Assembly (NCBI GenBank): GCA_964462145.1
Contig: CAYWYB010000148.1
Location: forward strand, 1-12,390
Length of the DNA stretch: 12,390 bases
Origin: GCA-2731375 sp964462145
GTDB lineage: Bacteria > Pseudomonadota > Alphaproteobacteria > GCA-2731375
Direction of reading: 5' to 3'
The position numbers and the translations under genes were made by a program. Below the pieces are notes generated by a model. That model searched no databases and was not told the origin of the DNA. It saw nothing but the letters and a program-made list of their open reading frames with translations. Shown here one piece after another: positions 1 through 6,626 of the stretch (position 1 is its first letter; each line of letters opens with the position of its first letter).

Positions 1-47
1 CGCAGGCGGCGGTCAGCGACGGCGGATAACGCCAGAGCGTATCGCGG

Positions 48-1376
48 CTAATCCGACAGCAAATCCAACAGAGATGAAGACAGCGGCGCCTGCAACAAGG
101 CAGCGGCCAGGGTTTTTGCGCGCGCCGGGCCCAGGATCGGCGTGACGTAGCGGACAAATTTATCCTCCACCTCCGCCGCGGGCAGGGGTAGATCGATATC
201 TCCGGGCACCCTATCGGCCAGCAGGGTTTCACTGCCATCGGCGGTGGTGACCGTTAGCCGGGCGGCGCGTTTATCGGCCTTGGTATAGGCCGGTTCCTCG
301 ACAATATTCACCAAGGCTTCCAGGCGGCGCGCTTCGCCGTCGTTCAAGGCGGCTTCATGGTAGGCCTCCGGCCCCAGATCGCCGCTGCATAGCGCCCAGG
401 CCAGACCGTAACTAAGGCTGAATTGCGCCTGGATCGGTGTCGCGGGGGCGCGGTTGCCACAATAGGTCATGGCCTCGCCATAGATTTCCAGATTCAGAGC
501 AGTGATTTTCGTCGTATCCGCCCGCTCCCGCCCGGCACGCCAATCAAGCGCGGCCTGGGCGCCATAGTGAACATGGCGGACGGCGGCAAAGGGCTTTAGA
601 TAACCCTGCCCGATCAACCATTCACCCGCCGGCGCCAGGGTCTTAGCATCACCCCCATGGCCCAATGCCAGTTGATCAAAGGTTTCGATGGCCTGGCCGG
701 GCGGCATGGTAACGCCGGCCTCCGCCGCCATGGCCATATAGATACCGCGCCGCGCCGCTTCGCCCACATAGGCATTGCGCACCGTACCGCCATGGCTGAT
801 GGGCAGATACAAACTGAAGGGCAATTGACATGCCGTCCCTTGCAGGGCGGCCAGGGTTTGCACCGGGCTCAGGCCCAACAGGCGGGCCGCGCCGGTGGTG
901 GAGCCGAAGCTGCCCCAAATACCGTCCACATGCATACCGGGGCGGATGCGCAGATATTCCCCCATGCGGCCGCCAACCTCGAAACCGGCGACCAGGGCGG
1001 CCAGGGTTTCGGCCAGGCTGTGCTTGCGCGCCAAGCCCAACGCCAACACGGAAGCGAAACTATGCAGACCGGGCCGGCCATGGGCCCGGGGCAGGCCTTC
1101 GCAGGCTTCGTCCCAGCAGGCCGCCAAACCGGCCATATAGGCCGCCGCGCCCGCCGTCAGTGGCCGGGCCGCCCCCGGCAAAGAGACATTACCAGGTTCC
1201 AACGCCGCCAGGCCCGCAAGCATTGCCGCCGGTTCGGGCTTGGCCAGGCCGGCGATCATGCAGCCCAGGGTATCCAAAAACAGCAAGCGCGCGCGCTGCT
1301 CCACCTTTGGCACGGCCAAAGGATTGCCATCGGACAACCAGGCAACGACGTCGGCTAATGATCTGTCTAGATCCAT
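48..1376 (-). CDS. MmgE/PrpD family protein
   Basis: The 442-residue protein matches the MmgE/PrpD family in length and layout. That family includes 2-methylcitrate dehydratase, cis-aconitate decarboxylase and iminodisuccinate epimerase. The N-terminal part (about 1-260) is the helical domain, with RPGLHS at 101-106 and GMHVDGIWGSFGS at 147-159. The segment KPFAAVRHVHYG at 261-272 fits the family's conserved Lys-Pro...His stretch, and TPIQAQFSLSYGLAWAL at 313-329 matches the usual Gln-Phe-Ser-Leu region at the start of the smaller C-terminal domain. The substrate cannot be told: no prpB or prpC lies nearby, so a methylcitrate-cycle role is not supported. The ATG at 1376 is the natural start because the protein begins with a typical family N-terminus, but no clear Shine-Dalgarno precedes it. 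A palindromic repeat ends only 9 bp upstream. It is codirectional with ptsN but separated by 133 bp, so it is probably not part of that operon. Confidence 0.88.
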   Translation of the reverse strand: MDLDRSLADVVAWLSDGNPLAVPKVEQRARLLFLDTLGCMIAGLAKPEPAAMLAGLAALEPGNVSLPGAARPLTAGAAAYMAGLAACWDEACEGLPRAHGRPGLHSFASVLALGLARKHSLAETLAALVAGFEVGGRMGEYLRIRPGMHVDGIWGSFGSTTGAARLLGLSPVQTLAALQGTACQLPFSLYLPISHGGTVRNAYVGEAARRGIYMAMAAEAGVTMPPGQAIETFDQLALGHGGDAKTLAPAGEWLIGQGYLKPFAAVRHVHYGAQAALDWRAGRERADTTKITALNLEIYGEAMTYCGNRAPATPIQAQFSLSYGLAWALCSGDLGPEAYHEAALNDGEARRLEALVNIVEEPAYTKADKRAARLTVTTADGSETLLADRVPGDIDLPLPAAEVEDKFVRYVTPILGPARAKTLAAALLQAPLSSSLLDLLSD

Positions 1377-1385
1377 GCCGGCAGT

Positions 1386-1490
1386 CTAGAGCAATTTTCA
1401 ATTAATCGGAGTCGCTTTCGCGACTCAGGTGATTGATTCAATTGCTCTTCTCATAAGAGTTTAAGCGCATTTTCTTCGAATGCGCTCTAG
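1386..1490. repeat. 105-bp palindromic repeat element with CTAGAGC ends
   Basis: The element is bounded by a perfect 7-bp inverted repeat, CTAGAGC at 1386-1392 and GCTCTAG at 1484-1490. Inside are two structures. The first has outer arms AGAGCAATT (1388-1396) and AATTGCTCT (1440-1448) enclosing a perfect 7-bp stem, GAGTCGC (1409-1415) with GCGACTC (1420-1426). On the minus-strand RNA its loop reads GAAA, a GNRA tetraloop. The second is a 7-bp stem, GCGCATT (1465-1471) with AATGCGC (1479-1485). It lies between ptsN and the MmgE gene, both minus-strand. The architecture resembles the small intergenic palindromic repeats common in alphaproteobacteria, but only one copy is present here, so dispersal is inferred. 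No T-run follows either stem on the minus strand, so it is not a classical intrinsic terminator, although its hairpins could stabilise the 3' end of the ptsN message. Confidence 0.7.
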
Positions 1491-1509
1491 CAGGAAATGG
1501 GAAAACCAG

Positions 1510-1974
1510 TCAGGAAACAGGAGTAGCGGCAGGCACCGTCAGCAAGGCGAATAGCGCCTCCGGGTCATCGGCACCGCGCAATTTCGCGCAAACGGCCTCG
1601 TCACGCAGCAGGCGGGAAATCCGGGCCAGAGCCTTCAGGTGATCGGCACCTGCGGATTCAGGGGCAAGAAGAAGAAAGATCAGATCGACGGGCTGTTCGT
1701 CGATGGCATCGAAATCAATCGGTTTGGGAAGGCGCGCGAACAGGCCGTAGAGGCGCTCCAACTCCTGCATCTTGCCATGCGGGATGGCGATGCCCCGGCC
1801 AATGCCTGTGGTGCCCAGTTTTTCCCGCTGCAACAGAACGTCAAAGATCACCCGTTCATGCAAACCGGTCAGGGACGCGGCTTGCTGGGACAGCTCCTGC
1901 AGAGCTTGTTTCTTGCTGCTGGCCTTGAGGTTGGCGACAACCCCGTCCTGAGCCAGCAATTCAACCATCTCCAT
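1510..1974 (-). CDS. ptsN: PTS IIA-Ntr nitrogen regulatory protein
   Basis: This 154-residue protein is the EIIA-Ntr component of the nitrogen phosphotransferase system. It accepts phosphate from NPr and regulates partner proteins, in other bacteria including potassium transport and stress signalling, rather than transporting sugar. The phosphorylated histidine is expected at His66 in GIAIPHGK (61-68). The preceding LLQREKLGTTGIGRG (47-61) is the family signature. The length is slightly below the E. coli protein (163 residues). The ATG at 1974 follows the hpf stop by 12 bases. An AGGGA ribosome-binding site (1985-1989), 10 bases upstream, overlaps the end of hpf. A second in-frame ATG two codons later is less well placed. 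It is the last gene of the kdsD-to-ptsN cluster. No HPr-like or rapZ gene follows it, unlike in enterobacteria. Confidence 0.96.
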   Translation of the reverse strand: MEMVELLAQDGVVANLKASSKKQALQELSQQAASLTGLHERVIFDVLLQREKLGTTGIGRGIAIPHGKMQELERLYGLFARLPKPIDFDAIDEQPVDLIFLLLAPESAGADHLKALARISRLLRDEAVCAKLRGADDPEALFALLTVPAATPVS

Positions 1975-1986
1975 TGGCCGTCGTCC

Positions 1987-2595
1987 CTATTTCGTCTGGC
2001 TTTCCACGGCACCGTCGACGACATCGCCGTCGGCCACCAAGTCGATCCAGCCAATATGGCCATCCGGGCGGCGGTAAACCACGTTCAGATGGCCGTTGCC
2101 ACTGTTGCGGAACATCAATACAGGCAACTCCGCCAAATCCATTTGCATCACCGCCTCGCCCACGCTGCGGCGATGAATTTCCGCGCTGTGCTCGGCCACG
2201 ATAACGGGCTGGAACTCTTCCGGTGCTTCTTCCGCCTCCGGCTCCGGCGCCAGAACATAATTCTGTGCCATATAGCCATCCGGCGCCGGGCGCTCGTGAC
2301 CATGATGGTCGCGCAGCCGCCGCTTATACCGGCGCAGGCGCTTCTCCAACCGATCCGCCGCCTGGTCAAAGGCCTGATAAATATCGCCGGCTTCGGCGCG
2401 GGCCTGGGCGTTCATGCCCTGTCCCACATGGACCGCGCAATCGGCGCGATAGCCCGAGCCTTCCTTGGAAAACACCACATGGGCATCCAGGGTATTGGAA
2501 AAATACTTGGCTACGCCACTTTGTAGCCGTTCATCGACATGGCTGCGCAAGGCATCACCCACGTCGAGCTGCTTGCCTGAAACTAGGATTTGCAT
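1987..2595 (-). CDS. hpf: long ribosome hibernation-promoting factor
   Basis: The 202-residue protein is the long form of HPF, which binds the 30S decoding region and joins two 70S ribosomes into inactive 100S dimers during starvation. The N-terminal S30AE/YfiA domain spans about 1-100, beginning MQILVSGKQLDVGDALRSHV and ending in a basic helix (DRLEKRLRRYKRRLRDHH, 81-98) suited to rRNA binding. An acidic, proline-containing linker (about 104-128) leads to the C-terminal dimerisation domain at about 138-188, with VMQMDLAELPVLMFRN and NVVYRRPDGHIGWI as recognisable landmarks. The short HPF of E. coli lacks this last domain. The ATG at 2595 is fixed by the conserved N-terminus, yet there is no good Shine-Dalgarno upstream. 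A promoter candidate ends about 10 bases before the start, so a leaderless transcript is possible. It sits between rpoN and ptsN, the usual order. Confidence 0.96.
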   Translation of the reverse strand: MQILVSGKQLDVGDALRSHVDERLQSGVAKYFSNTLDAHVVFSKEGSGYRADCAVHVGQGMNAQARAEAGDIYQAFDQAADRLEKRLRRYKRRLRDHHGHERPAPDGYMAQNYVLAPEPEAEEAPEEFQPVIVAEHSAEIHRRSVGEAVMQMDLAELPVLMFRNSGNGHLNVVYRRPDGHIGWIDLVADGDVVDGAVESQTK

Positions 2596-2605
2596 GACGT
2601 TTTAC

Positions 2606-2634
2606 TTTAGCTGGTTTTGGGTCAAATTTGTCAA
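2606..2634 (-). promoter_or_regulatory. candidate sigma-70 promoter of hpf-ptsN
   Basis: On the minus strand a perfect -35 hexamer TTGACA (2629-2634) is followed after 17 bases by GCTAAA (2606-2611), which matches three of six -10 positions. Transcription would start near 2599, only a few bases before the hpf ATG at 2595. This would let hpf and ptsN be expressed independently of rpoN. The weak -10 keeps the call tentative. Confidence 0.4.
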
Positions 2635-2702
2635 CTGAATTTGCCGTTGACGCTATTTCCTATTACCACCGCACCATAACAACAAATGCTACAAACGATC
2701 GG

Positions 2703-2722
2703 CCCGGCAACGAAGAGCCGGG
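2703..2722 (-). terminator. weak hairpin after rpoN
   Basis: A perfect 6-bp GC stem, CCCGGC (2703-2708) with GCCGGG (2717-2722) and an 8-base loop, lies 26 bp after the rpoN stop. On the minus strand it is followed by a T-rich but interrupted stretch (GATCGTTTGTAGCATTTG), not a clean T-run. It may attenuate read-through from rpoN into hpf rather than fully stop it. Confidence 0.3.
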
Positions 2723-2747
2723 AACATAGTGCCGGCATGATGAGCTG

Positions 2748-4373
2748 TCAACCGGCTGCGCGCGCTTCCATTTTCTTGGCCCGGCGGCGCTGTACTGACG
2801 AAGGAATGCCCATGCCGTCGCGGTACTTCGCCACCGTGCGCCGCGCTATGTCAACGCCCGATGCGCGCAGAATATCCACCAGCTTGTCATCGGACAGAAT
2901 GTTGTTCTCTGTTTCCTTGTCGATCAGCCCGCGCAACTGTTCGCGCACCGCCTCCGAGGAGCGGTCGTCACCGCCATCGGCGGCTGACAAGGCCGAGGTG
3001 AAGAAGTATTTCAATTCGAACACGCCTCTGGGCGTCGCCACATATTTGTTCGACGTGACCCGGGATACGGTACTTTCGTGTATGCCCACGACCTCGGCGA
3101 TGGCGCGCAAATTCAAGGGACGCAGATCCTGCACGCCATTGGCCAGGAAGGCGTCCTGCTGGCGCACCAGTTCCGAGGCCACGGACAAAATCGTCCGGGC
3201 GCGTTGATCCAGGGCCTTGATCAACCAGTTGGCCGAATGCAGGCATTCGGAGATATAGGCCTTGTCTTCCTTGCGCCGGGCCGCTTCGTTCACCTCGGCA
3301 TAATATTGCCGGTTAACCAACAGGCGGGGCAGGTTGTCGCTGTTCAATTCGACATTCCAACCGCCATCGGCCTTCTCGGTAATGAAGACATCCGGCACCA
3401 CCGGCGCGGCGGTATCGTAGTCAAAAGCCAGGCCCGGTTTCGGATTCAACGCCTTCAGCTCGGCGATCATATCCTCGGCATCTTCGGCACTTACTTCGCA
3501 GACCTCGCATATTTGCGGGAGGTCCATGGCGGCGAGCAGATGCAGATTTTCCACCAGCCTTTGCATGGCCGGGTCGTAGCGGTTTTTCTCCATCAATTGC
3601 AGGGCCAGGCATTCGCTCAGGTCACGGGCAAAAACGCCCGCCGGGTCCAGACGCTGCATCTGTTTCAGGACTTCATCGACAAGTATTTTCTCGCAGCCCA
3701 GGCGCTCGGCGATAAAGGCGGTGTCCTCGCTCAAATAGCCCGCTTCATCCAAATGCTCGATCAGATCACCGCCGACCAAACGCAGCACGGGCTCCTGCAA
3801 CAAAACATTCATCTGCTCCAACAGATGGTCTTTCAGGCTGATTTCGCTGCTCAACACCTGTTCCAGGGTTACTGTACTGGACTCACCGCCGCCCAAGCCC
3901 GAACCGGCCCCGGACCAGTCACCGACTTCATAGCCATCGTCGGAGGCGCCTTTTTCTTCAACATTCGGGCGATCAGCAACGCTATCGTTGCTGTAGGTAT
4001 CCGTATAATCCGCATCCAAAGCGCCGTCGGCACCATCCAGGCTGTTGGTGCCGGGCAGGTCGGCATCGCCCAATTCCACCGCCGCGGCATCACCCACCGT
4101 GCCTTCATCGGCAATTCCATCACTGGCCGCCACCGCCTCGCCCAGACTATCGACCTGCGGGTCCGCCGTCAGGTTGCCGTCTTCAATCGCCGCGACTTCG
4201 CTAACACCATCCTGATCGGCCCGCTCAAGAATTGGATTTCGCTCCAGCTCCTGCTCCACGTATTGGCTCAATTCCAGGTTCGTCAACTGCAACAGGCGAA
4301 TGGCCTGCTGCAATTGCGGCGTCATGACCAAAGCCTGAGTCTGGCGAATATCCAGTCTTGGACCCATAGCCAT
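2748..4373 (-). CDS. rpoN: RNA polymerase sigma-54 factor
   Basis: The 541-residue protein is sigma-54, which directs RNA polymerase to -24/-12 promoters and needs an AAA+ enhancer-binding activator to open DNA. Region I is the Gln- and Leu-rich N-terminus (1-50, including LDIRQTQALVMTPQLQQAIRLLQ cut short here), which contacts activators. Region II is an unusually acidic, Gly/Ser/Asp-rich stretch from about 51 to 168. The core-binding domain follows. The helix-turn-helix recognising the -12 element is around 422-441 (LRAIAEVVGIHESTVSRVTS). The RpoN box ARRTVAKYRD (510-519) reads the -24 element; its last residue is Asp where Glu is usual. The ATG at 4373 is 11 bases after lptB, and its TAAGG ribosome-binding site (4383-4387) contains the lptB stop codon, so the two are translationally linked. 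It lies in the conserved lptB-rpoN-hpf-ptsN order. Confidence 0.98.
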   Translation of the reverse strand: MAMGPRLDIRQTQALVMTPQLQQAIRLLQLTNLELSQYVEQELERNPILERADQDGVSEVAAIEDGNLTADPQVDSLGEAVAASDGIADEGTVGDAAAVELGDADLPGTNSLDGADGALDADYTDTYSNDSVADRPNVEEKGASDDGYEVGDWSGAGSGLGGGESSTVTLEQVLSSEISLKDHLLEQMNVLLQEPVLRLVGGDLIEHLDEAGYLSEDTAFIAERLGCEKILVDEVLKQMQRLDPAGVFARDLSECLALQLMEKNRYDPAMQRLVENLHLLAAMDLPQICEVCEVSAEDAEDMIAELKALNPKPGLAFDYDTAAPVVPDVFITEKADGGWNVELNSDNLPRLLVNRQYYAEVNEAARRKEDKAYISECLHSANWLIKALDQRARTILSVASELVRQQDAFLANGVQDLRPLNLRAIAEVVGIHESTVSRVTSNKYVATPRGVFELKYFFTSALSAADGGDDRSSEAVREQLRGLIDKETENNILSDDKLVDILRASGVDIARRTVAKYRDGMGIPSSVQRRRAKKMEARAAG

Positions 4374-4384
4374 GCGGAAAAGCC

Positions 4385-5230
4385 TTACAGTGAGAAACGC
4401 TCGCCGAGATACACACGGCGTACGTCGTCATGGCCAACTACATCCGCCGGCGGCCCGGAGGTCAGAACCCGGCCCTCGTGCAGAATGTAGGCACGGTCGA
4501 TGATATCCAAGGTCTCGCGCACGTTATGGTCGGTGATCAACACGCCAACGCCGCGGTCCTTGAGGTGCGAGACCAGATCCCTGATTTCCCCCAACGCGAT
4601 GGGATCGATGCCGGCCAACGGCTCGTCCAGCAGGATAAAGCTGGGGTGCGAGGCCAGGGCGCGGGCAATCTCCACCCGCCGCCGCTCGCCGCCGCTAAGC
4701 GCGATGGATGGCGTGCGGCGCAGATGGGAGATCGAAAATTCCGCCAGCAAGCCTTCCAACATGGCCTCGCGCCGCTCGCGGTCGGCCTCGACCACTTCGA
4801 GGGCGGCGCGAATATTATTTTCCACCGACAGGCCGCGAAAAATAGAAGCTTCCTGCGGTAGATAGCCCACGCCCAGTCGGGCCCGGCGATACATGGGCAA
4901 GTCGGTCACATCCTCGCCATCCAGATAGATAGAACCGCTGTCCGGCGTCAGCAGGCCGGTGATCATATAGAAACAGGTGGTCTTGCCGGCACCGTTGGGA
5001 CCCAACAGGCCGACGGCCTCGCCGCGCTGGACCACCAGGGAGACATCGCGGACCACGGGACGTTTGCGGAAACCCTTGCCGATTTTTTCCGCGCGCAGGC
5101 CCTGGCGCTCAGCCACCAGGCGCGGCTGGTCATCGCCGACAATTGTCGGTGTGTCCGCCGTTGTCGGCCGGGCGCCGGCGTTGGAATTGCCCTCGGGCTG
5201 CATATTATCGTGTCCGTTGTCACTGGTCAT
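4385..5230 (-). CDS. lptB: LPS export ABC transporter ATP-binding protein
   Basis: This is LptB, the cytoplasmic ATPase of the LptB2FGC complex that extracts lipopolysaccharide from the inner membrane and drives it to the outer membrane. All nucleotide-binding motifs are visible: Walker A GPNGAGKT (77-84), Q-loop Gln126 in GYLPQEASIF, signature LSGGERRR (178-185), Walker B FILLDEP (198-204) and switch His235. At 281 residues it is about 40 longer than E. coli LptB (241). The extra length is a polar, probably disordered N-terminus (1-40). The ATG at 5230 is supported by an AAAGG ribosome-binding site (5239-5243) 8 bases upstream, so the extension is probably real. The 109-bp gap to lptA (5231-5339) is the largest inside the cluster and is AT-rich in its centre. 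It could hold an internal promoter, but I found no convincing one. Confidence 0.97.
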   Translation of the reverse strand: MTSDNGHDNMQPEGNSNAGARPTTADTPTIVGDDQPRLVAERQGLRAEKIGKGFRKRPVVRDVSLVVQRGEAVGLLGPNGAGKTTCFYMITGLLTPDSGSIYLDGEDVTDLPMYRRARLGVGYLPQEASIFRGLSVENNIRAALEVVEADRERREAMLEGLLAEFSISHLRRTPSIALSGGERRRVEIARALASHPSFILLDEPLAGIDPIALGEIRDLVSHLKDRGVGVLITDHNVRETLDIIDRAYILHEGRVLTSGPPADVVGHDDVRRVYLGERFSL

Positions 5231-5339
5231 TTTTCTTGCCTTTATTGACGTAACAGAACAGGGTTACCGATCACTTACCTTCGCATTCAGAAAATATTCA
5301 TATCACTGTTTTAGGGCCCATTTTCGGCCTGTTGTCCGG

Positions 5340-5909
5340 TCAATTCGCCCCTTTGCCGTTTCGTTTTGGCGGCACGAAGCGGCCATGCACCCGGCCACCG
5401 CTGATCTGGCTTTGCCCGGTCGCGAGGTTCATCACCAATTTGTTGCCCCGCAGCACATTTTCGCCACGGGTTAGCACCACGGTACCGGTCAGGGTCAGGC
5501 GCTGATCGGCCACTTCGTAGATCCCGATATCGCCCTGGGCCGTCTCCGCCGGCGATGAGACAAAGACCTTTTCAATGGCATCAATACGAATGATCGTGCC
5601 GTTGGCGCCTCCGCTGGCGGCGGAATCGGCGGGCCGGTACCAGACCTTTAATTGTTCCGCACGCAACTTGATGCGCCCCTGAACCGCGATCACATTGCCG
5701 GAAAAAACGGCCAGATTCTTGTCCTGCTGGACCTCCAGATTGTCCGCGTTGATATCAATGGGCTGATCCGCGTCCGTCGTTACAGTTTTGCCCTGCGCCT
5801 GCGCCAATCCGGTGCCGGCGATCAGCATGAACGCCGATAACACCAAGACCGGCAGGGCCCTGACCGGCGCTGGCACGTTTTCTCTCCCTATTCCAATCAG
5901 TCCCGCCAT
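5340..5909 (-). CDS. lptA: periplasmic LPS transport protein LptA
   Basis: LptA forms the periplasmic bridge that passes lipopolysaccharide from LptC to LptD. The 189-residue protein has a signal peptide with hydrophobic core ALPVLVLSAFMLIAGTGLA and an AQA cleavage motif at 36-38. The OstA-like beta-jellyroll starts at about 48 with ADQPIDINADNLEVQQ and runs to about 170 (NLATGQSQISGGRVHGRF). The ATG at 5909 lies 3 bases after the lptC stop. A strong alternative start is the GTG at 5876 (codon 12): it is preceded by AGGGAG at good spacing and leaves a cleaner signal peptide, giving 178 residues. I keep the ATG but consider the GTG at least as likely. It is followed by lptB after 109 bp. Confidence 0.93.
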   Translation of the reverse strand: MAGLIGIGRENVPAPVRALPVLVLSAFMLIAGTGLAQAQGKTVTTDADQPIDINADNLEVQQDKNLAVFSGNVIAVQGRIKLRAEQLKVWYRPADSAASGGANGTIIRIDAIEKVFVSSPAETAQGDIGIYEVADQRLTLTGTVVLTRGENVLRGNKLVMNLATGQSQISGGRVHGRFVPPKRNGKGAN

Positions 5910-5912
5910 GGC

Positions 5913-6626
5913 CTAACCGTTACCCTGCGCCACGATGTGCATCTTCACATTACCCTTGAAAAACAGCCGCTGGCCGAAATCCTCAACTTCCATTCGGTCC
6001 GCCCTTAGGGTGCCGAACGGGCCTTGGCCGCGCACCGGTTGATCGGAGGTCGCCTGCCCGGTGTTAAGGTCGATTTCCGCGATTTCCGCGTTGAACTCAT
6101 AGCCCTGATCCGAAAACAGGTTGATGGCGCCCCGCAGGCGCAAATGCTGCCGCTGCTGATGATAGACGCCGGTATCCGCCATCACGGTAAACCAGCGGCC
6201 ATCGGCCATGGACATATCCGCCTGCAGCCGCGTCAGGCTGATCTGGCGCTGATCCTGCAGATCCTGGGTGGCCTGGTCGGCGGTCACCACGAAGGGCCGG
6301 TTGCGGGCGTCGGTGCCCAGATAACGGGGCCGCAGCATGGTCAGCTCGGTGGCGCTGCCATCTTCGCTGGAGACATAGGAAAGATGAAAGCCCGTGGCCT
6401 CGCGAAACTCGTTGGGCCAGATCACCACCGCGACCACCAGACCAAATGCCAGCAGCGGCAGCAGCAATTTCATCATGCCGACAAATCGGCTGTATTGTGC
6501 CGAGACCCGCCCCCGGCGGCGATCCGGATCGAACTGAAAACGCCGTGTTGGCGCCCCGCCATCGATTGGGCTATCCCCAATGCCCCTCGGTGGGCCGCCC
6601 GCCGCAATATCTTGCGTGCGCTCCAT
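5913..6626 (-). CDS. lptC: LPS export inner-membrane protein LptC
   Basis: LptC is the single-pass inner-membrane protein that receives lipopolysaccharide from LptB2FG and hands it to LptA. The 237-residue sequence has a cytoplasmic, Arg- and Gly-rich N-terminus (1-50), one transmembrane helix at about 53-70 (KLLLPLLAFGLVVAVVIW), and a periplasmic OstA-like domain to the end. Typical beta-strand repeats such as LTMLRPRYLGTDARNRPFVV and FFKGNVKMHI can be seen. The length agrees with alphaproteobacterial LptC, which has a longer cytoplasmic tail than the E. coli protein (191 residues). Its ATG shares one base with the kdsD stop (TGATG), indicating translational coupling. Confidence 0.93.
   Translation of the reverse strand: MERTQDIAAGGPPRGIGDSPIDGGAPTRRFQFDPDRRRGRVSAQYSRFVGMMKLLLPLLAFGLVVAVVIWPNEFREATGFHLSYVSSEDGSATELTMLRPRYLGTDARNRPFVVTADQATQDLQDQRQISLTRLQADMSMADGRWFTVMADTGVYHQQRQHLRLRGAINLFSDQGYEFNAEIAEIDLNTGQATSDQPVRGQGPFGTLRADRMEVEDFGQRLFFKGNVKMHIVAQGNG

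Noticed and set aside
1..47. Possible fragment of another gene at the left edge
   Set aside because: Only 47 bases precede the MmgE stop. No frame gives a recognisable sequence, so nothing can be supported.
657..1405. Two overlapping plus-strand open frames opposite the MmgE/PrpD gene
   Set aside because: Their composition (Arg/Pro/Gln-rich, no domain) is typical of antisense frames, and the minus-strand protein fits its family along its whole length.
3078..4490. 470-codon open frame on the plus strand opposite rpoN and the end of lptB
   Set aside because: It is a shadow of strongly coding minus-strand genes in GC-rich DNA. The translation is rich in Gln, His, Arg and Ile with no recognisable domain, and rpoN beneath it is unmistakable.
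5872..5886. Second sigma-54-like sequence TGGCACGTTTTCTCT on the plus strand
   Set aside because: It lacks the GC of the -12 element, lies inside lptA and points against the operon.
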